Shown here: piece after piece, positions 1-8,500 of the stretch
Layout of the letters: each line of letters begins with the position of its first letter
How positions within the stretch are numbered: the stretch's first letter is position 1
Assembly (NCBI RefSeq): GCF_048892425.1
Contig: NZ_JBLZHU010000001.1
Location: forward strand, 310,001 to 374,000
Source of the DNA: Pacificispira sp002696645
GTDB taxonomy: Bacteria; Pseudomonadota; Alphaproteobacteria; UBA8366; Aestuariispiraceae
Reading direction: 5' to 3'
DNA length: 64,000 nt
Program-made: the position numbers and the translations under genes
Notes under the pieces: model-generated
The model's input: the letters and a program-made list of their open reading frames with translations, nothing else
What the model was told of the DNA's origin: nothing
Database searches by the model: none

Positions 1-1026
1 ACAGCCTATTTCCAATCTGTCGCCAGTGATCGATTGGAAATGGTGATGAAGCTGGAATCGGATCGAATGGCGAATCTGAATATCGCAGAGGATCAATTCG
101 TTCCAGAGAAACAGGTGGTTCTGGAAGAGCGAAGCATGCGCACGGACAATGATCCAGGCTCTATATTGCGGGAGCAGGCGGCCTCTGCCTTCTATCGCAA
201 TCATCCATATGCTGTTCCAATCATTGGGTGGCGGCACGAAATCGAAGCATTGCAAGTGCAGGATGCGGTTGATTTCTACAATGCCTATTACACACCCAAC
301 AATGCCATTCTGGTCGTTTCAGGCGATGTTGAAGCCGACGCGGTCTTTGATCTGGCGAAAAAGTATTATGGCGCCATTCCATCGCGAGCCCTGCCGGATC
401 GGCCCGACCTGCGTGAGCCACCGCTTCTGGTGTCCAGCCGTGTGACCTATCGCGATGACCGCGTGCGCCAGCCCAGCCTGTCGATCCGAAAACAGGCCCC
501 CAGTTGGGTTCAGGCGGATAATAAGGCCGACGCTTATGCGCTGGAGGTCCTGGGGCAGGTCCTGGGCGGCAATAGCACCAGCCGTCTGTATCGGTCCCTT
601 GTCATCGATCAGGGCATCGCAATTAGTGCTGGCAGTTGGTATGACGGGGATGGTCGGGGGCCCGGTATGATGGGCCTGTATGTCAGCCCTGCCCAGGATG
701 TCCCCCTGGATAAAGCGGAAGCCGCCCTGCGCGCGCAAGTCGACCTGGTTCTGAAAGAGGGGGTTACCCAGGATGAGGTAACCCGTGCGATCACCCGTAT
801 TCAGGATTCGGCGGCGACTGCCCGCGATAGCTTAAGCGGGCCGGCCATGAACATTGGTCGCGCCTTGTCGGTGGGCTACAGCCTGGACGATGTGGAAACC
901 TGGCCAGACAAAATCGGGCAGGTGACCGTGGATCAAGTCAATGAGGTTGCACGGCGCGTGCTGGGTGCACCGGGCGAGGTGGTTGATATTCTGTTACCGA
1001 AATCAGATGCGGAGGTCACGCAATGA
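1..1026 (+). CDS. M16 family zinc peptidase, 5' end outside window
   Basis: This is the C-terminal part (341 residues visible) of an M16/pitrilysin-type metallopeptidase related to processing-protease and PqqL-like proteins. The reading frame is open from base 1, so the start and the HxxEH zinc motif lie upstream and cannot be checked. The segment VVLEERSMRT (about residues 40-49 of the visible part) is the expected place of the third zinc ligand glutamate, and the conserved SxLYRSL region follows near residue 195. It ends in an ATGA overlap with a second M16 gene, so the two are probably translated together as a heterodimeric peptidase exported to the periplasm. Catalytic activity is inferred from the family. 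Confidence 0.88.
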   Translation, partial: TAYFQSVASDRLEMVMKLESDRMANLNIAEDQFVPEKQVVLEERSMRTDNDPGSILREQAASAFYRNHPYAVPIIGWRHEIEALQVQDAVDFYNAYYTPNNAILVVSGDVEADAVFDLAKKYYGAIPSRALPDRPDLREPPLLVSSRVTYRDDRVRQPSLSIRKQAPSWVQADNKADAYALEVLGQVLGGNSTSRLYRSLVIDQGIAISAGSWYDGDGRGPGMMGLYVSPAQDVPLDKAEAALRAQVDLVLKEGVTQDEVTRAITRIQDSAATARDSLSGPAMNIGRALSVGYSLDDVETWPDKIGQVTVDQVNEVARRVLGAPGEVVDILLPKSDAEVTQ

Positions 1027-2423
1027 GACAATCTGGCACCCAAACGACCGCCACTGTGACCCTCGAAACCGCAGTGATGGCAAAAGTCGCCGTCTTAGTG
1101 ACTCTGGCTTCGTTAATTCTATTGCTGGCCCTGCGTCCAGCCTTTGCGGAAGTAAAGGTGGAGGAAGTGGTCAGCCCCGGGGGCATCACGGCCTGGCTGG
1201 TTCGGGACGAGACTGTGCCTGTCACCGCGATCGAGTTTTCTTTCAAAGGGGGCGGCGCAGGTCATGATAAGCCCGGCAAAGAAGGCACTGCACGCCTGAC
1301 AGCCAGCACGATTGATGAAGGTGCTGGCCCCTATGACAGCAAGACCTTTCAGGGGAAATTGTCGGATCAGTCCATCACCATCTCTTTCAATGCCGGACAG
1401 GACGCCTTTTCAGGCAGTTTCTATACCCTCAATCGATATCGGGATGAGGCTGTTGAGCTTCTCTCTCTGGCCCTGACAGAACCCCGGTTTGATGAAGAGC
1501 CGGTGGAACGCGTTCGTTCCCAAATTCTGATCGGGTTGAAACAGGCCCAAACGGACCCTGATGCGATTGCCGGTAAGGCGATGGCGGAAACGATATTCAA
1601 GGATCACCCGTATGGCCGCCCGGATGAAGGCACATTGACCAGTGTTCCTAAAATCACGGTGGCGGATATGAAGGCCTATATGGCCGATGCCTTGACGCGC
1701 GATAAGTTGAAAATTGGCGTTGTTGGCGCGATCACGCCGGAAGAATTGGGCCCTATGCTGGATAAGATTTTTGGCAAACTGCCTAAGACCGGCGCCTCCG
1801 ACAAAGTCCCGGCCTTTAATGGCAAGACCCCAGGTGGCACGGTTGTGATTGATATGGACGTGCCCCAAAGCACCATCGCCTTCGCTCAGCCCGGCCTGTC
1901 GATTGATGATCCGCGCTATTATACCGGCATGGTGATGAATTATGTGCTGGGGGGTGGATCGTTCAGCTCTGTTCTGACCGATGAAATCCGTGTCAAACGA
2001 GGCCTTGCCTATTCTGTGTACAGCTATATGGCGTCCATGGATCACGCCGCCCTGTTGCGTGGCGGTGCTGGGACCCAGAATGCGCGGGTGGGGGAAACAA
2101 TTGATCTGGTGAAGAAGGTCTTCGCGGACTTCAAGGAAAATGGTCTGGACGCCGACAAGGTTGCCGATGCGAAAACCTATATCACAGGATCCTTTCCACT
2201 GCGCTTCACAAACTCTTCGCGCATTGCAGGGCAATTGGAATCCATGCAGTATTTCGGATTTCCGATCGACTATTTCGAAACCCGGAACGGCCTGATCGAG
2301 GCGGTAACCCTGGAGGATGTGAATGCTCTGGCCAAAGATCTGCTGGACCCGGACGCACTGACCTTTGTCGTTGTCGGCAAGCCAGAAAATGTGAAGGCAA
2401 CGCTGCCAACACCTGGAGGCTGA
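1023..2423 (+). CDS. M16 peptidase-like protein lacking the zinc motif
   Basis: A 466-residue M16-family protein with a hydrophobic export segment ending near ALRPAFAE (about residue 43). The ATG at 1023 overlaps the upstream stop and is preceded by GGAGG seven bases away, which favours it over the ATG at 1077 even though it gives a long n-region. Where active members carry HxxEH, this protein reads GKEGTARLTASTIDEG, with no histidine pair, so it is probably the non-catalytic partner of the upstream gene, as in two-subunit M16 enzymes. It has the usual two duplicated domains (about 45-240 and 250-460). It ends five bases from the convergent hemN gene. Confidence 0.87.
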   Translation: MRQSGTQTTATVTLETAVMAKVAVLVTLASLILLLALRPAFAEVKVEEVVSPGGITAWLVRDETVPVTAIEFSFKGGGAGHDKPGKEGTARLTASTIDEGAGPYDSKTFQGKLSDQSITISFNAGQDAFSGSFYTLNRYRDEAVELLSLALTEPRFDEEPVERVRSQILIGLKQAQTDPDAIAGKAMAETIFKDHPYGRPDEGTLTSVPKITVADMKAYMADALTRDKLKIGVVGAITPEELGPMLDKIFGKLPKTGASDKVPAFNGKTPGGTVVIDMDVPQSTIAFAQPGLSIDDPRYYTGMVMNYVLGGGSFSSVLTDEIRVKRGLAYSVYSYMASMDHAALLRGGAGTQNARVGETIDLVKKVFADFKENGLDADKVADAKTYITGSFPLRFTNSSRIAGQLESMQYFGFPIDYFETRNGLIEAVTLEDVNALAKDLLDPDALTFVVVGKPENVKATLPTPGG

Positions 2424-2428
2424 CGATA

Positions 2429-3775
2429 TCAGACCGTGCTGGAATGGCGCGCGGTGCCTTGGCTGAAATAGGTATCGAAGCAGGCGGCGATCTGGCGGAT
2501 GTAAGGCTTGCCAACGGGGGTCACGGTGATCTGGCTTCTGTTATGGGTCAGCAGCCCGTCTTGTTCCATTGCGCGCAGCCTGGGAAAGGCATCGGAAAGG
2601 CACGCGATATCTGCGCCAAACAGGGTGCAGATTGCCGCAAGATCGACGGAGAAGGCACACATCAGACGCTCGATGACCGCCGCGCGTAATTGATCATCCA
2701 TACTCAGCAGAACCCCTTTTGCGATTGGCAAATGCCCTTCTGTCACCCGCCGGGCATGGCTTTTCAGGGACGGTTCGTTCTGAATGAACATATCGGGCAG
2801 GCGACCGATGGAACTGGCCCCGACCGGCAACAGGGTGGTTGCCTGATCCGTCGTATAACCCTGAAAGTTTCGCCGTAACATGCCGGCATCGCTGGCCTGG
2901 GACAGGCTGTCTCCCGGTAAGGCGAAATGGTCAATCCCGATCTGGCGATATCCCGCAGAAATCAACAGTTCCGCAGCGGCATCGGCGGCCTCCCGGCGCT
3001 CTAGCGGGCCTGGCAGCGCCTCTTCGGGGATCAGCCGCTGATGGCTCTTCATCCAGGGGACATGCGCATAGCCAAACAGCGCGACCCGATCTGGTGCCAG
3101 TGTCAGGGCTTGTTCAATGGTGCGCAGGGTTCGCTCTAGGGTTTGATAGGGCAGGCCATACATCAGATCCAGATTAAGGCTTTGAACCCCATGGTTTCGA
3201 AGGCTATGGGCGGCGGCGGCCGTCTCTTCAAAACTTTGGGTTCGGTTGATCGCCTGCTGCACCTGGGAGTCAAAATCCTGCACACCGATGCTGGCGCGGG
3301 TCAGACCCGCTTCTGCCAGGGCAGCGATCCGATCTTCGCCGGTCTCTCTAGGATCAATCTCTACCGCGAATTCAAATGCTTCGGTGGGGGAAAACAGATT
3401 TTTTGCGACTCGGGCCAGGCGCAGCGTATCGTTGGCGGTAAGCAGGGTTGGCGATCCACCGCCCCAATGCATGTGGCTCATCTGCATATTGGGCGGGGCG
3501 GCGCGTGCCAGTTCAGCCATTTCCAGAATTAGAATATCAACATAATCAAGGACAGGTTCATACCGGCGCGTGATTTTGGTGTGACACCCACAAAACCAGC
3601 ACAGTGTGTCGCAAAAGGGGATATGGACATAAAGCGAAATCGGCTCTGGTGCCAGACTGGCCAAGCGGGCGCGATAGGGTGTTTCCCCAATATCCGCACT
3701 GAAATGTGGGGCGGTGGGATAGCTGGTATAGCGCGGCGCGTTGCCGCCATAGCGGCTGATCAGATCATGTGTCAT
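2429..3775 (-). CDS. hemN: oxygen-independent coproporphyrinogen III oxidase
   Basis: A radical-SAM enzyme of 448 residues that decarboxylates coproporphyrinogen III to protoporphyrinogen IX without oxygen in heme synthesis. The 4Fe-4S ligands are C55, C59 and C62 in FCDTLCWFCGC, which also has the HemN-type extra cysteine C64; GGGSPT lies near residue 110. The N-terminal RYTSYPTAPHF block is typical of true HemN rather than HemW and fixes the start close to 3775. There is no convincing Shine-Dalgarno sequence before this ATG. A perfect FNR/FixK-type palindrome lies 40 bases upstream, so anaerobic or microaerobic induction is expected. Confidence 0.95.
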   Translation of the reverse strand: MTHDLISRYGGNAPRYTSYPTAPHFSADIGETPYRARLASLAPEPISLYVHIPFCDTLCWFCGCHTKITRRYEPVLDYVDILILEMAELARAAPPNMQMSHMHWGGGSPTLLTANDTLRLARVAKNLFSPTEAFEFAVEIDPRETGEDRIAALAEAGLTRASIGVQDFDSQVQQAINRTQSFEETAAAAHSLRNHGVQSLNLDLMYGLPYQTLERTLRTIEQALTLAPDRVALFGYAHVPWMKSHQRLIPEEALPGPLERREAADAAAELLISAGYRQIGIDHFALPGDSLSQASDAGMLRRNFQGYTTDQATTLLPVGASSIGRLPDMFIQNEPSLKSHARRVTEGHLPIAKGVLLSMDDQLRAAVIERLMCAFSVDLAAICTLFGADIACLSDAFPRLRAMEQDGLLTHNRSQITVTPVGKPYIRQIAACFDTYFSQGTARHSSTV

Positions 3776-3780
3776 GCCGT

Positions 3781-3786
3781 GTTATC
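3781..3786 (-). promoter_or_regulatory. candidate -10 element of hemN
   Basis: On the minus strand this reads GATAAC. It sits at the spacing expected for the -10 hexamer of an FNR class II promoter whose activator box is centred at -41.5 (box at 3809-3822). If used, transcription would begin on or next to the hemN ATG, giving a leaderless or nearly leaderless mRNA. Position and match only; not proven. Confidence 0.4.
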
Positions 3787-3808
3787 GCCGGTTCATAAAA
3801 TGCGTGCC

Positions 3809-3822
3809 TTGATCCTGATCAA
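3809..3822 (-). promoter_or_regulatory. FNR/FixK-type binding site upstream of hemN
   Basis: The sequence TTGATCCTGATCAA is a perfect match to the TTGAT-N4-ATCAA consensus of the FNR/FixK/ANR regulator family. It lies 40 bases upstream of the hemN start and about 98 bases upstream of the divergent gapR start. hemN is a classical target of these regulators in alphaproteobacteria, so activation under low oxygen is the likely role. Which regulator binds is unknown, because no fnr/fixK gene is in this window. Confidence 0.8.
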
Positions 3823-3913
3823 AGTGCTGTTGCGTCTTGAAGCAGCGGGGGCGCACCGGTACAGTCCCCCCAACATCACCTCACCCCGAAGATATGAATA
3901 GGGAGCCGATCGC

Positions 3914-4201
3914 ATGGCTGATATCGCCGCCACCGCCGACAATGACACCAGTCCTGAAGACGCGACCCAAACCGCCACCGGCGCGCGCCTGCGGTCGTTC
4001 ATTGAGCGTATTGAGCGCTTGGAAGAAGAAAAGAAGGCCCTGGCTGAAGATATCAAGGAAGTCTATGCAGAATCCAAGGGTCATGGCTTTGACGTAAAGA
4101 TCATCCGGAAGATCGTCAGTCTGCGCAAGAAGGACCCGGATGATCGCGCGGAAGAAGAAGCCCTGCTGGACACCTATATGTCCGCCCTGGGTATGCGCTA
4201 A
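3914..4201 (+). CDS. gapR: nucleoid-associated protein GapR (DUF2312)
   Basis: A 95-residue DUF2312/UPF0335 protein. The family is the alphaproteobacterial GapR group, which binds overtwisted, AT-rich DNA ahead of replication and transcription machinery and helps chromosome replication and division in Caulobacter. Visible signatures are the coiled-coil segment RSFIERIERLEEEKKALAED (about residues 27-46) and the basic C-terminal part with IIRKIVSLRKKDPDDRAEEE. GGGAG precedes the start at a suitable distance. The gene is divergent from hemN and ends directly against the convergent transpeptidase gene. Family identity is strong; function is carried over from Caulobacter. Confidence 0.9.
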   Translation: MADIAATADNDTSPEDATQTATGARLRSFIERIERLEEEKKALAEDIKEVYAESKGHGFDVKIIRKIVSLRKKDPDDRAEEEALLDTYMSALGMR

Positions 4202-4999
4202 TCAATCCCCGGCCACCTGTATCTTACCCATAGGGATTTCTGCCATTTCCTGGATCAGATCGGCATAGACACGGTCTGTCCAGGAGGGGTTTCCCGGATG
4301 GGTCGGGGCAGGGTTGCGCCGAAGATCTGTTGGGGCCAGCAGGACGCGAATGTTATGAATGCCGGTATCGGCGGCCAGGGTGAACAGTTCTTCTATGTCT
4401 GAATTCTCAACGACGATACAGCCCTCAGATCCGCCGGTCTTGCCATGGATCATGATATCACCCCCTAACTCAGTGCGTCCATCTTCCTGACCGCGGGCGC
4501 GTTCAAACGCATTGGGGTAGCCGATGCGCAACGAGACATAGGCGATAGAATTCGGGTTCAGGTAATCGATACCATAAACGCCTTCTGGTATCTGACGGTC
4601 TCCTTCGCGCAGCTTCGGGCCCAAACGGCCAGTCCAGGCGGCAAAGGGGTATGATTTGATAAAGCGCAGCTCATCCCCCGGCGCACGGCCATATAATTCC
4701 AGCAATCTTTCATGTTTCAGGCCCAACAGTACGATTTCTGCCGGTGGATAGGGCAGGGGCGCGGCAAGGAACGCCTTTTTCAGGCGGGTACGCGCTGAGG
4801 GTCCGAAACTGTTCAGCCGGCTTTTGACCGTGTGCGGACGGTTGATATCTTCCGGCAACAGACGTTCCGCTGTCAGGCGTTCCATCGTCTGGGCCGGACC
4901 AGGATCACGGGACCAAAAATATGCCCCCACAGGGGCGGCGATGGCCAGTCCGATGCCGATCATGCTGACGGCAAGCATAGGAAGGATGCGGTATGTCAT
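4202..4999 (-). CDS. L,D-transpeptidase (YkuD domain, YafK-like)
   Basis: A 265-residue protein with an N-terminal hydrophobic export/anchor segment (about residues 5-27) and a YkuD catalytic domain. The active-site signature is MIHGKTGGSEGCIVVEN with H185 and nucleophile C194. Family members make or modify 3-3 peptidoglycan cross-links or attach proteins to the wall; YafK-like members are also linked to Braun lipoprotein release, so the exact reaction is open. I use the ATG at 4999; an in-frame GTG at 5008 is the alternative. The gene follows the subtilase by about 85 bases on the same strand and abuts gapR tail to tail. Confidence 0.85.
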   Translation of the reverse strand: MTYRILPMLAVSMIGIGLAIAAPVGAYFWSRDPGPAQTMERLTAERLLPEDINRPHTVKSRLNSFGPSARTRLKKAFLAAPLPYPPAEIVLLGLKHERLLELYGRAPGDELRFIKSYPFAAWTGRLGPKLREGDRQIPEGVYGIDYLNPNSIAYVSLRIGYPNAFERARGQEDGRTELGGDIMIHGKTGGSEGCIVVENSDIEELFTLAADTGIHNIRVLLAPTDLRRNPAPTHPGNPSWTDRVYADLIQEMAEIPMGKIQVAGD

Positions 5000-5065
5000 G
5001 CCAGGCACATTGCCAGTGCTTCTGGGCGGTGATGCGGATGGATTTAGGCAATTTGGGGGCTATTT

Positions 5066-5093
5066 CCCAATCAGCAGGCCCCAATCAGCAGGC
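5066..5093. repeat. 14-bp perfect tandem duplication across a stop codon
   Basis: The unit CCCAATCAGCAGGC occurs twice in tandem at 5066-5079 and 5080-5093. The upstream copy (in gene direction) contains the TGA stop of the subtilase gene, so the stop context is repeated just downstream. It is most simply a recent slippage duplication. Confidence 0.9.
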
Positions 5094-6338
5094 TGGGCGC
5101 AACCGCACCAGACCCCAGCCGAACAGGTCATCCTTTCCGGCTAACCCAAGATCGGTCGAATAGCGCTGCATGCTGCGGCGAATAAGGTCCGGGTCCAATT
5201 TGAACCCGGCCTTTAAATGTAGGCCCACCATGGCGGTTATAAAGGGTGCGGCAAAGGATGTGCCGCTTTGGGCCATCAGCCCGTTTGGGGTGTCGGTTGG
5301 TATATTCACACCCGGTGCAGCAAAATCGATATACTTTCCCTGATTGGCAAATTGATACAGATGCATCGAATCATCAATCGCTGTGACCGAGAACGTATCA
5401 GGATGGGCGGCGGGCCAGGCAGGGGGCGCACCCGCCCCATTATTGCCAGCGGCGGCAACCAACAGTATGCCTTTTTCCAATGAACGCTTGATCGCCAATC
5501 GCATGATGACGTTATCCTGACCGGCAATCGATAAATTGGCGACCTGCACCCCTTGTGTAACCAGCCAATCGACGGCACGGATCATGGCGGCAAGGTTACC
5601 AACATCCTTGCCGTTGCGACGCTCAAATATATTGGCCGCATACAGTTTCGCACCGGGCAAAAGGCCACCACCATAGTTGGGGAGTTTGCGCCCAATCAAC
5701 AGGATCGCGACGGCGGTCCCATGATTTTCCGCCGCTGGCAGGCGGCCAGATTTCAGGAAGCTTTTATAGACCAGGTTCTTACCGCGTAATGCGGGATGGT
5801 TTTCGTCCACGAAGCCATCGATCTGGCCCAGTACAATGCCTTTCCCGCATGTGTCTGGAACGATGCCCCATCCCGACAGATTGCGTGAATAATCAAATGC
5901 TTGCGCTGTTTGCACCCGCGCGCCGCCGGACAAATCCATCAGGTCATTTGTTCCAACTGTCAAATTTGGGAATTGCCGTGCAAAATATTCCAGTGCGTCG
6001 GGTACGCTCATTGCTTCTGGAATTTTGAATTGGGCAAGGATCATTTCAAGCCCTGACAGGGTGTCTTTGCGCATCAGTTTGAAACCGGCAGATTCCATAG
6101 CAGCCAGATCCGTGTCTGTCGGGTCAACCACAAGGATTTCACCTGGCTCAATTGCGCGCTGGCTTTCTTCACCCAGGCCATTGGGTCTTTGTGTATCGTC
6201 CGTCCCTTCCCTTACCCCTGTGACTTTGCCGTCCTTATCATATTCCAGGATGCTCCAATTTTGCGCATATGCGCCCGTGGTGGTGAGCGTGATACAGAAC
6301 GTTAGGGCATACAGCAGGCGGATGGACCATTGGGTCAC
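5085..6338 (-). CDS. secreted subtilisin-like serine protease (S8)
   Basis: A 417-residue S8 peptidase. I start it at GTG 6338, which overlaps the ligA stop as GTGA and has AAGGAA seven bases upstream; it gives a signal peptide ending near TTTGAYAQ (residue 26). The catalytic triad is D174 (GQIDGFVDENHP), H206 (ENHGTAVA) and S361 (SGTSFAAP), with oxyanion N299 in AAAGNNG. Residues 30-140 form an extra N-terminal region, possibly a pro-domain. Substrate is unknown. Translational coupling to a DNA ligase gene at the end of the division cluster is unusual for a secreted protease. Confidence 0.9.
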   Translation of the reverse strand: MTQWSIRLLYALTFCITLTTTGAYAQNWSILEYDKDGKVTGVREGTDDTQRPNGLGEESQRAIEPGEILVVDPTDTDLAAMESAGFKLMRKDTLSGLEMILAQFKIPEAMSVPDALEYFARQFPNLTVGTNDLMDLSGGARVQTAQAFDYSRNLSGWGIVPDTCGKGIVLGQIDGFVDENHPALRGKNLVYKSFLKSGRLPAAENHGTAVAILLIGRKLPNYGGGLLPGAKLYAANIFERRNGKDVGNLAAMIRAVDWLVTQGVQVANLSIAGQDNVIMRLAIKRSLEKGILLVAAAGNNGAGAPPAWPAAHPDTFSVTAIDDSMHLYQFANQGKYIDFAAPGVNIPTDTPNGLMAQSGTSFAAPFITAMVGLHLKAGFKLDPDLIRRSMQRYSTDLGLAGKDDLFGWGLVRLRPAC

Positions 6339-8500
6339 AATAGGGTTCCTTGCGGGCTGCCGGAGGCTTCTGGTGCTTCTGATACCAGGGGGGGTGTTTG
6401 GTCGATCAGGGACAGCCATTCTTCCTCACTGAGGATGGTTACTCCCAGTTCTTGTGCCTTTTTTGCCTTGGACCCGGCATCTGCACCGATCACCACATAG
6501 TCCGTTTTTTTGGACACAGACCCGGAGACCTTTGCGCCCAGGGATTCCGCCCGCGCCTTGGCTTCCCCCCGGCTCATCTTTTCCAAGGAACCCGTAAAGA
6601 CGACGGTTTTTCCGGCGATGGGGGAATTGCCTGCCTGGGGGGCGTCTACATCGGTGATGTGAAGTTCGGCAACCAGGTTGTCCAGCACGGTGATGTTATG
6701 GGCCTCATTAAAAAAGGCCGACAGGCTGTCTGCTGCGGCCATGCCAACGGTATCAATGGCTACCAGTTCGGCATAATGTGGGCCGATCAGATCTGGCTTT
6801 TTCTCATCAGGCTTGGCCTTGCGTTCGGATGCTACGGCCTGCATTGCGTCACGCCATGCGGTAAAGGACGTGTAGCTGCGCGCCAACAGTTTGGCCGTGG
6901 TCTGACCAATGTGACGAATGCCCAGGGCGAACAGGAACCGGTCCAGGGGGATTTCCTGGCGGCTTTGTATTGCATTGAAAAGGTTGGAAACGGATTTCTC
7001 CTTCCATCCTTCCCGCCCCAGAATGGTATCGCGATAGGCCACCAGCTTAAAGATATCCGCAGGTTCCTTGATCAGGCCTTCGCCCCAGAATTCCTCAATG
7101 CTTTTGGTGCCCAGACCTTCAATGTCAAAGGCGTCTCGGCTGACGAAATGCTTCAGGCGCTCAACGGCTTGGGCATCACAGATCAGCCCACCGGTGCAGC
7201 GATAGACGACTTCACCCGCTTCGCGTTCCACCTCGCTGTTGCAGACCGGGCAATGGGTCGGGAATTCGAAGGGCGCGCCGCCGCCATCGGCGGTCACTTC
7301 CAATACTTGGGGGATCACATCACCCGCCCGCTGGATGCGCACCGTGTCGCCCGCTTTCACGCCCAATCGGGTGATTTCGTCATGATTGTGCAAGGTCGCC
7401 CGCGATACCACGACGCCCCCGACCGTGACGGGTTTAAGATTTGCAACAGGCGTCAATGCCCCGGTGCGACCGACCTGGATGGTGATTTCTTCAATCACTG
7501 TTTCCGCTTTTTCTGCGGCAAATTTATGCGCAATGGCCCAGCGTGGCGCGCGACTGACCTGACCCAGGCGTTCCTGCCAATCCAGCCGATCGACCTTATA
7601 GACCACCCCATCAATATCGAAGGGCAGTTCGCCCCGCTGATGTTCGATCAGCCGGTAATGATCCATGATGTCATCCAGGCTGTGGCATAGGGTTGTTGGA
7701 TGGTTTAATGTGAACCCCAGCTGTTTCAGGCGGTCTCTGGATTGCGATTGCGTTGGCCCCAGCGGTTCCGACAAATCCCCCCAGGCATAGCCAAAGAAGT
7801 GCAGGGGCCGCTGTTTCGTGATGGATGGATCCAACTGGCGCAGGGACCCGGCAGCGGCATTGCGGGGATTGGCGAAGGTCTTATTGCCCGCCGCTTCCTG
7901 TCGTTCGTTCAGGGCCAAAAACTCATCCTTGCGCATATAGACTTCACCGCGCACTTCCAGAACGTCCGGCCAGTCACTGCCCGCCAGGGTTTCGGGCACA
8001 TCGGCCAGGGTGCGCATATTGGCGGTAACATCTTCGCCCTCTGTGCCATCGCCGCGCGTTGCGGCATAGATCAAACGCCCCTTTTCATAGCGCAGCGACG
8101 CAGACAGGCCGTCGATCTTTGGTTCTGCCAGTATGGCAAGCTCTTCCGCATCGCCAAGGCCCAGAAACCGGCGCACGCGGGACAGGAATTCGGCGACATC
8201 CGGTTCTGAAAAGGCATTGCCCAGGGACAGCATCGGCTTCACATGGCGGATTTTACCAAAGCCGGATTTCAGCCCGCCCCCGACTTTCAGGGAAGGGCTG
8301 TCTTTGCGCACCAGTTCCGGAAACTGCGCCTCTATCGCATCATTGCGGCGGCGCAGGGCATCATAATCCGCATCGGTGATTTCCGGTGCGTCTTCCTTGT
8401 GATACCGCGCATCATGATAGGCGATTTCCATCGCAAGGCGGGCCAGTTCCGCGCGTGCTTCCCGTTCAGTCAGCTCAGACACGTCCTTTTGTTGGCTCAT
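6335..8500 (-). CDS. ligA: NAD-dependent DNA ligase
   Basis: A 721-residue LigA that seals nicks using NAD+ during replication and repair. Domains in order are the Ia domain with conserved tyrosines (about 25-60), the adenylation domain with nucleophile K128 in AEPKIDG, the OB fold, a four-cysteine zinc finger (CPVCNSEV and VYRCTGGLICDA), helix-hairpin-helix repeats, and a C-terminal BRCT domain starting at AGKTVVFTGSLE. Start ATG 8500 overlaps the recN stop (ATGA) and is preceded by GGAAGAG. A frame extending further upstream exists but lies inside recN. Length is normal for the family, with a slightly extended C-terminal tail after the BRCT domain. Confidence 0.97.
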   Translation of the reverse strand: MSQQKDVSELTEREARAELARLAMEIAYHDARYHKEDAPEITDADYDALRRRNDAIEAQFPELVRKDSPSLKVGGGLKSGFGKIRHVKPMLSLGNAFSEPDVAEFLSRVRRFLGLGDAEELAILAEPKIDGLSASLRYEKGRLIYAATRGDGTEGEDVTANMRTLADVPETLAGSDWPDVLEVRGEVYMRKDEFLALNERQEAAGNKTFANPRNAAAGSLRQLDPSITKQRPLHFFGYAWGDLSEPLGPTQSQSRDRLKQLGFTLNHPTTLCHSLDDIMDHYRLIEHQRGELPFDIDGVVYKVDRLDWQERLGQVSRAPRWAIAHKFAAEKAETVIEEITIQVGRTGALTPVANLKPVTVGGVVVSRATLHNHDEITRLGVKAGDTVRIQRAGDVIPQVLEVTADGGGAPFEFPTHCPVCNSEVEREAGEVVYRCTGGLICDAQAVERLKHFVSRDAFDIEGLGTKSIEEFWGEGLIKEPADIFKLVAYRDTILGREGWKEKSVSNLFNAIQSRQEIPLDRFLFALGIRHIGQTTAKLLARSYTSFTAWRDAMQAVASERKAKPDEKKPDLIGPHYAELVAIDTVGMAAADSLSAFFNEAHNITVLDNLVAELHITDVDAPQAGNSPIAGKTVVFTGSLEKMSRGEAKARAESLGAKVSGSVSKKTDYVVIGADAGSKAKKAQELGVTILSEEEWLSLIDQTPPLVSEAPEASGSPQGTLL

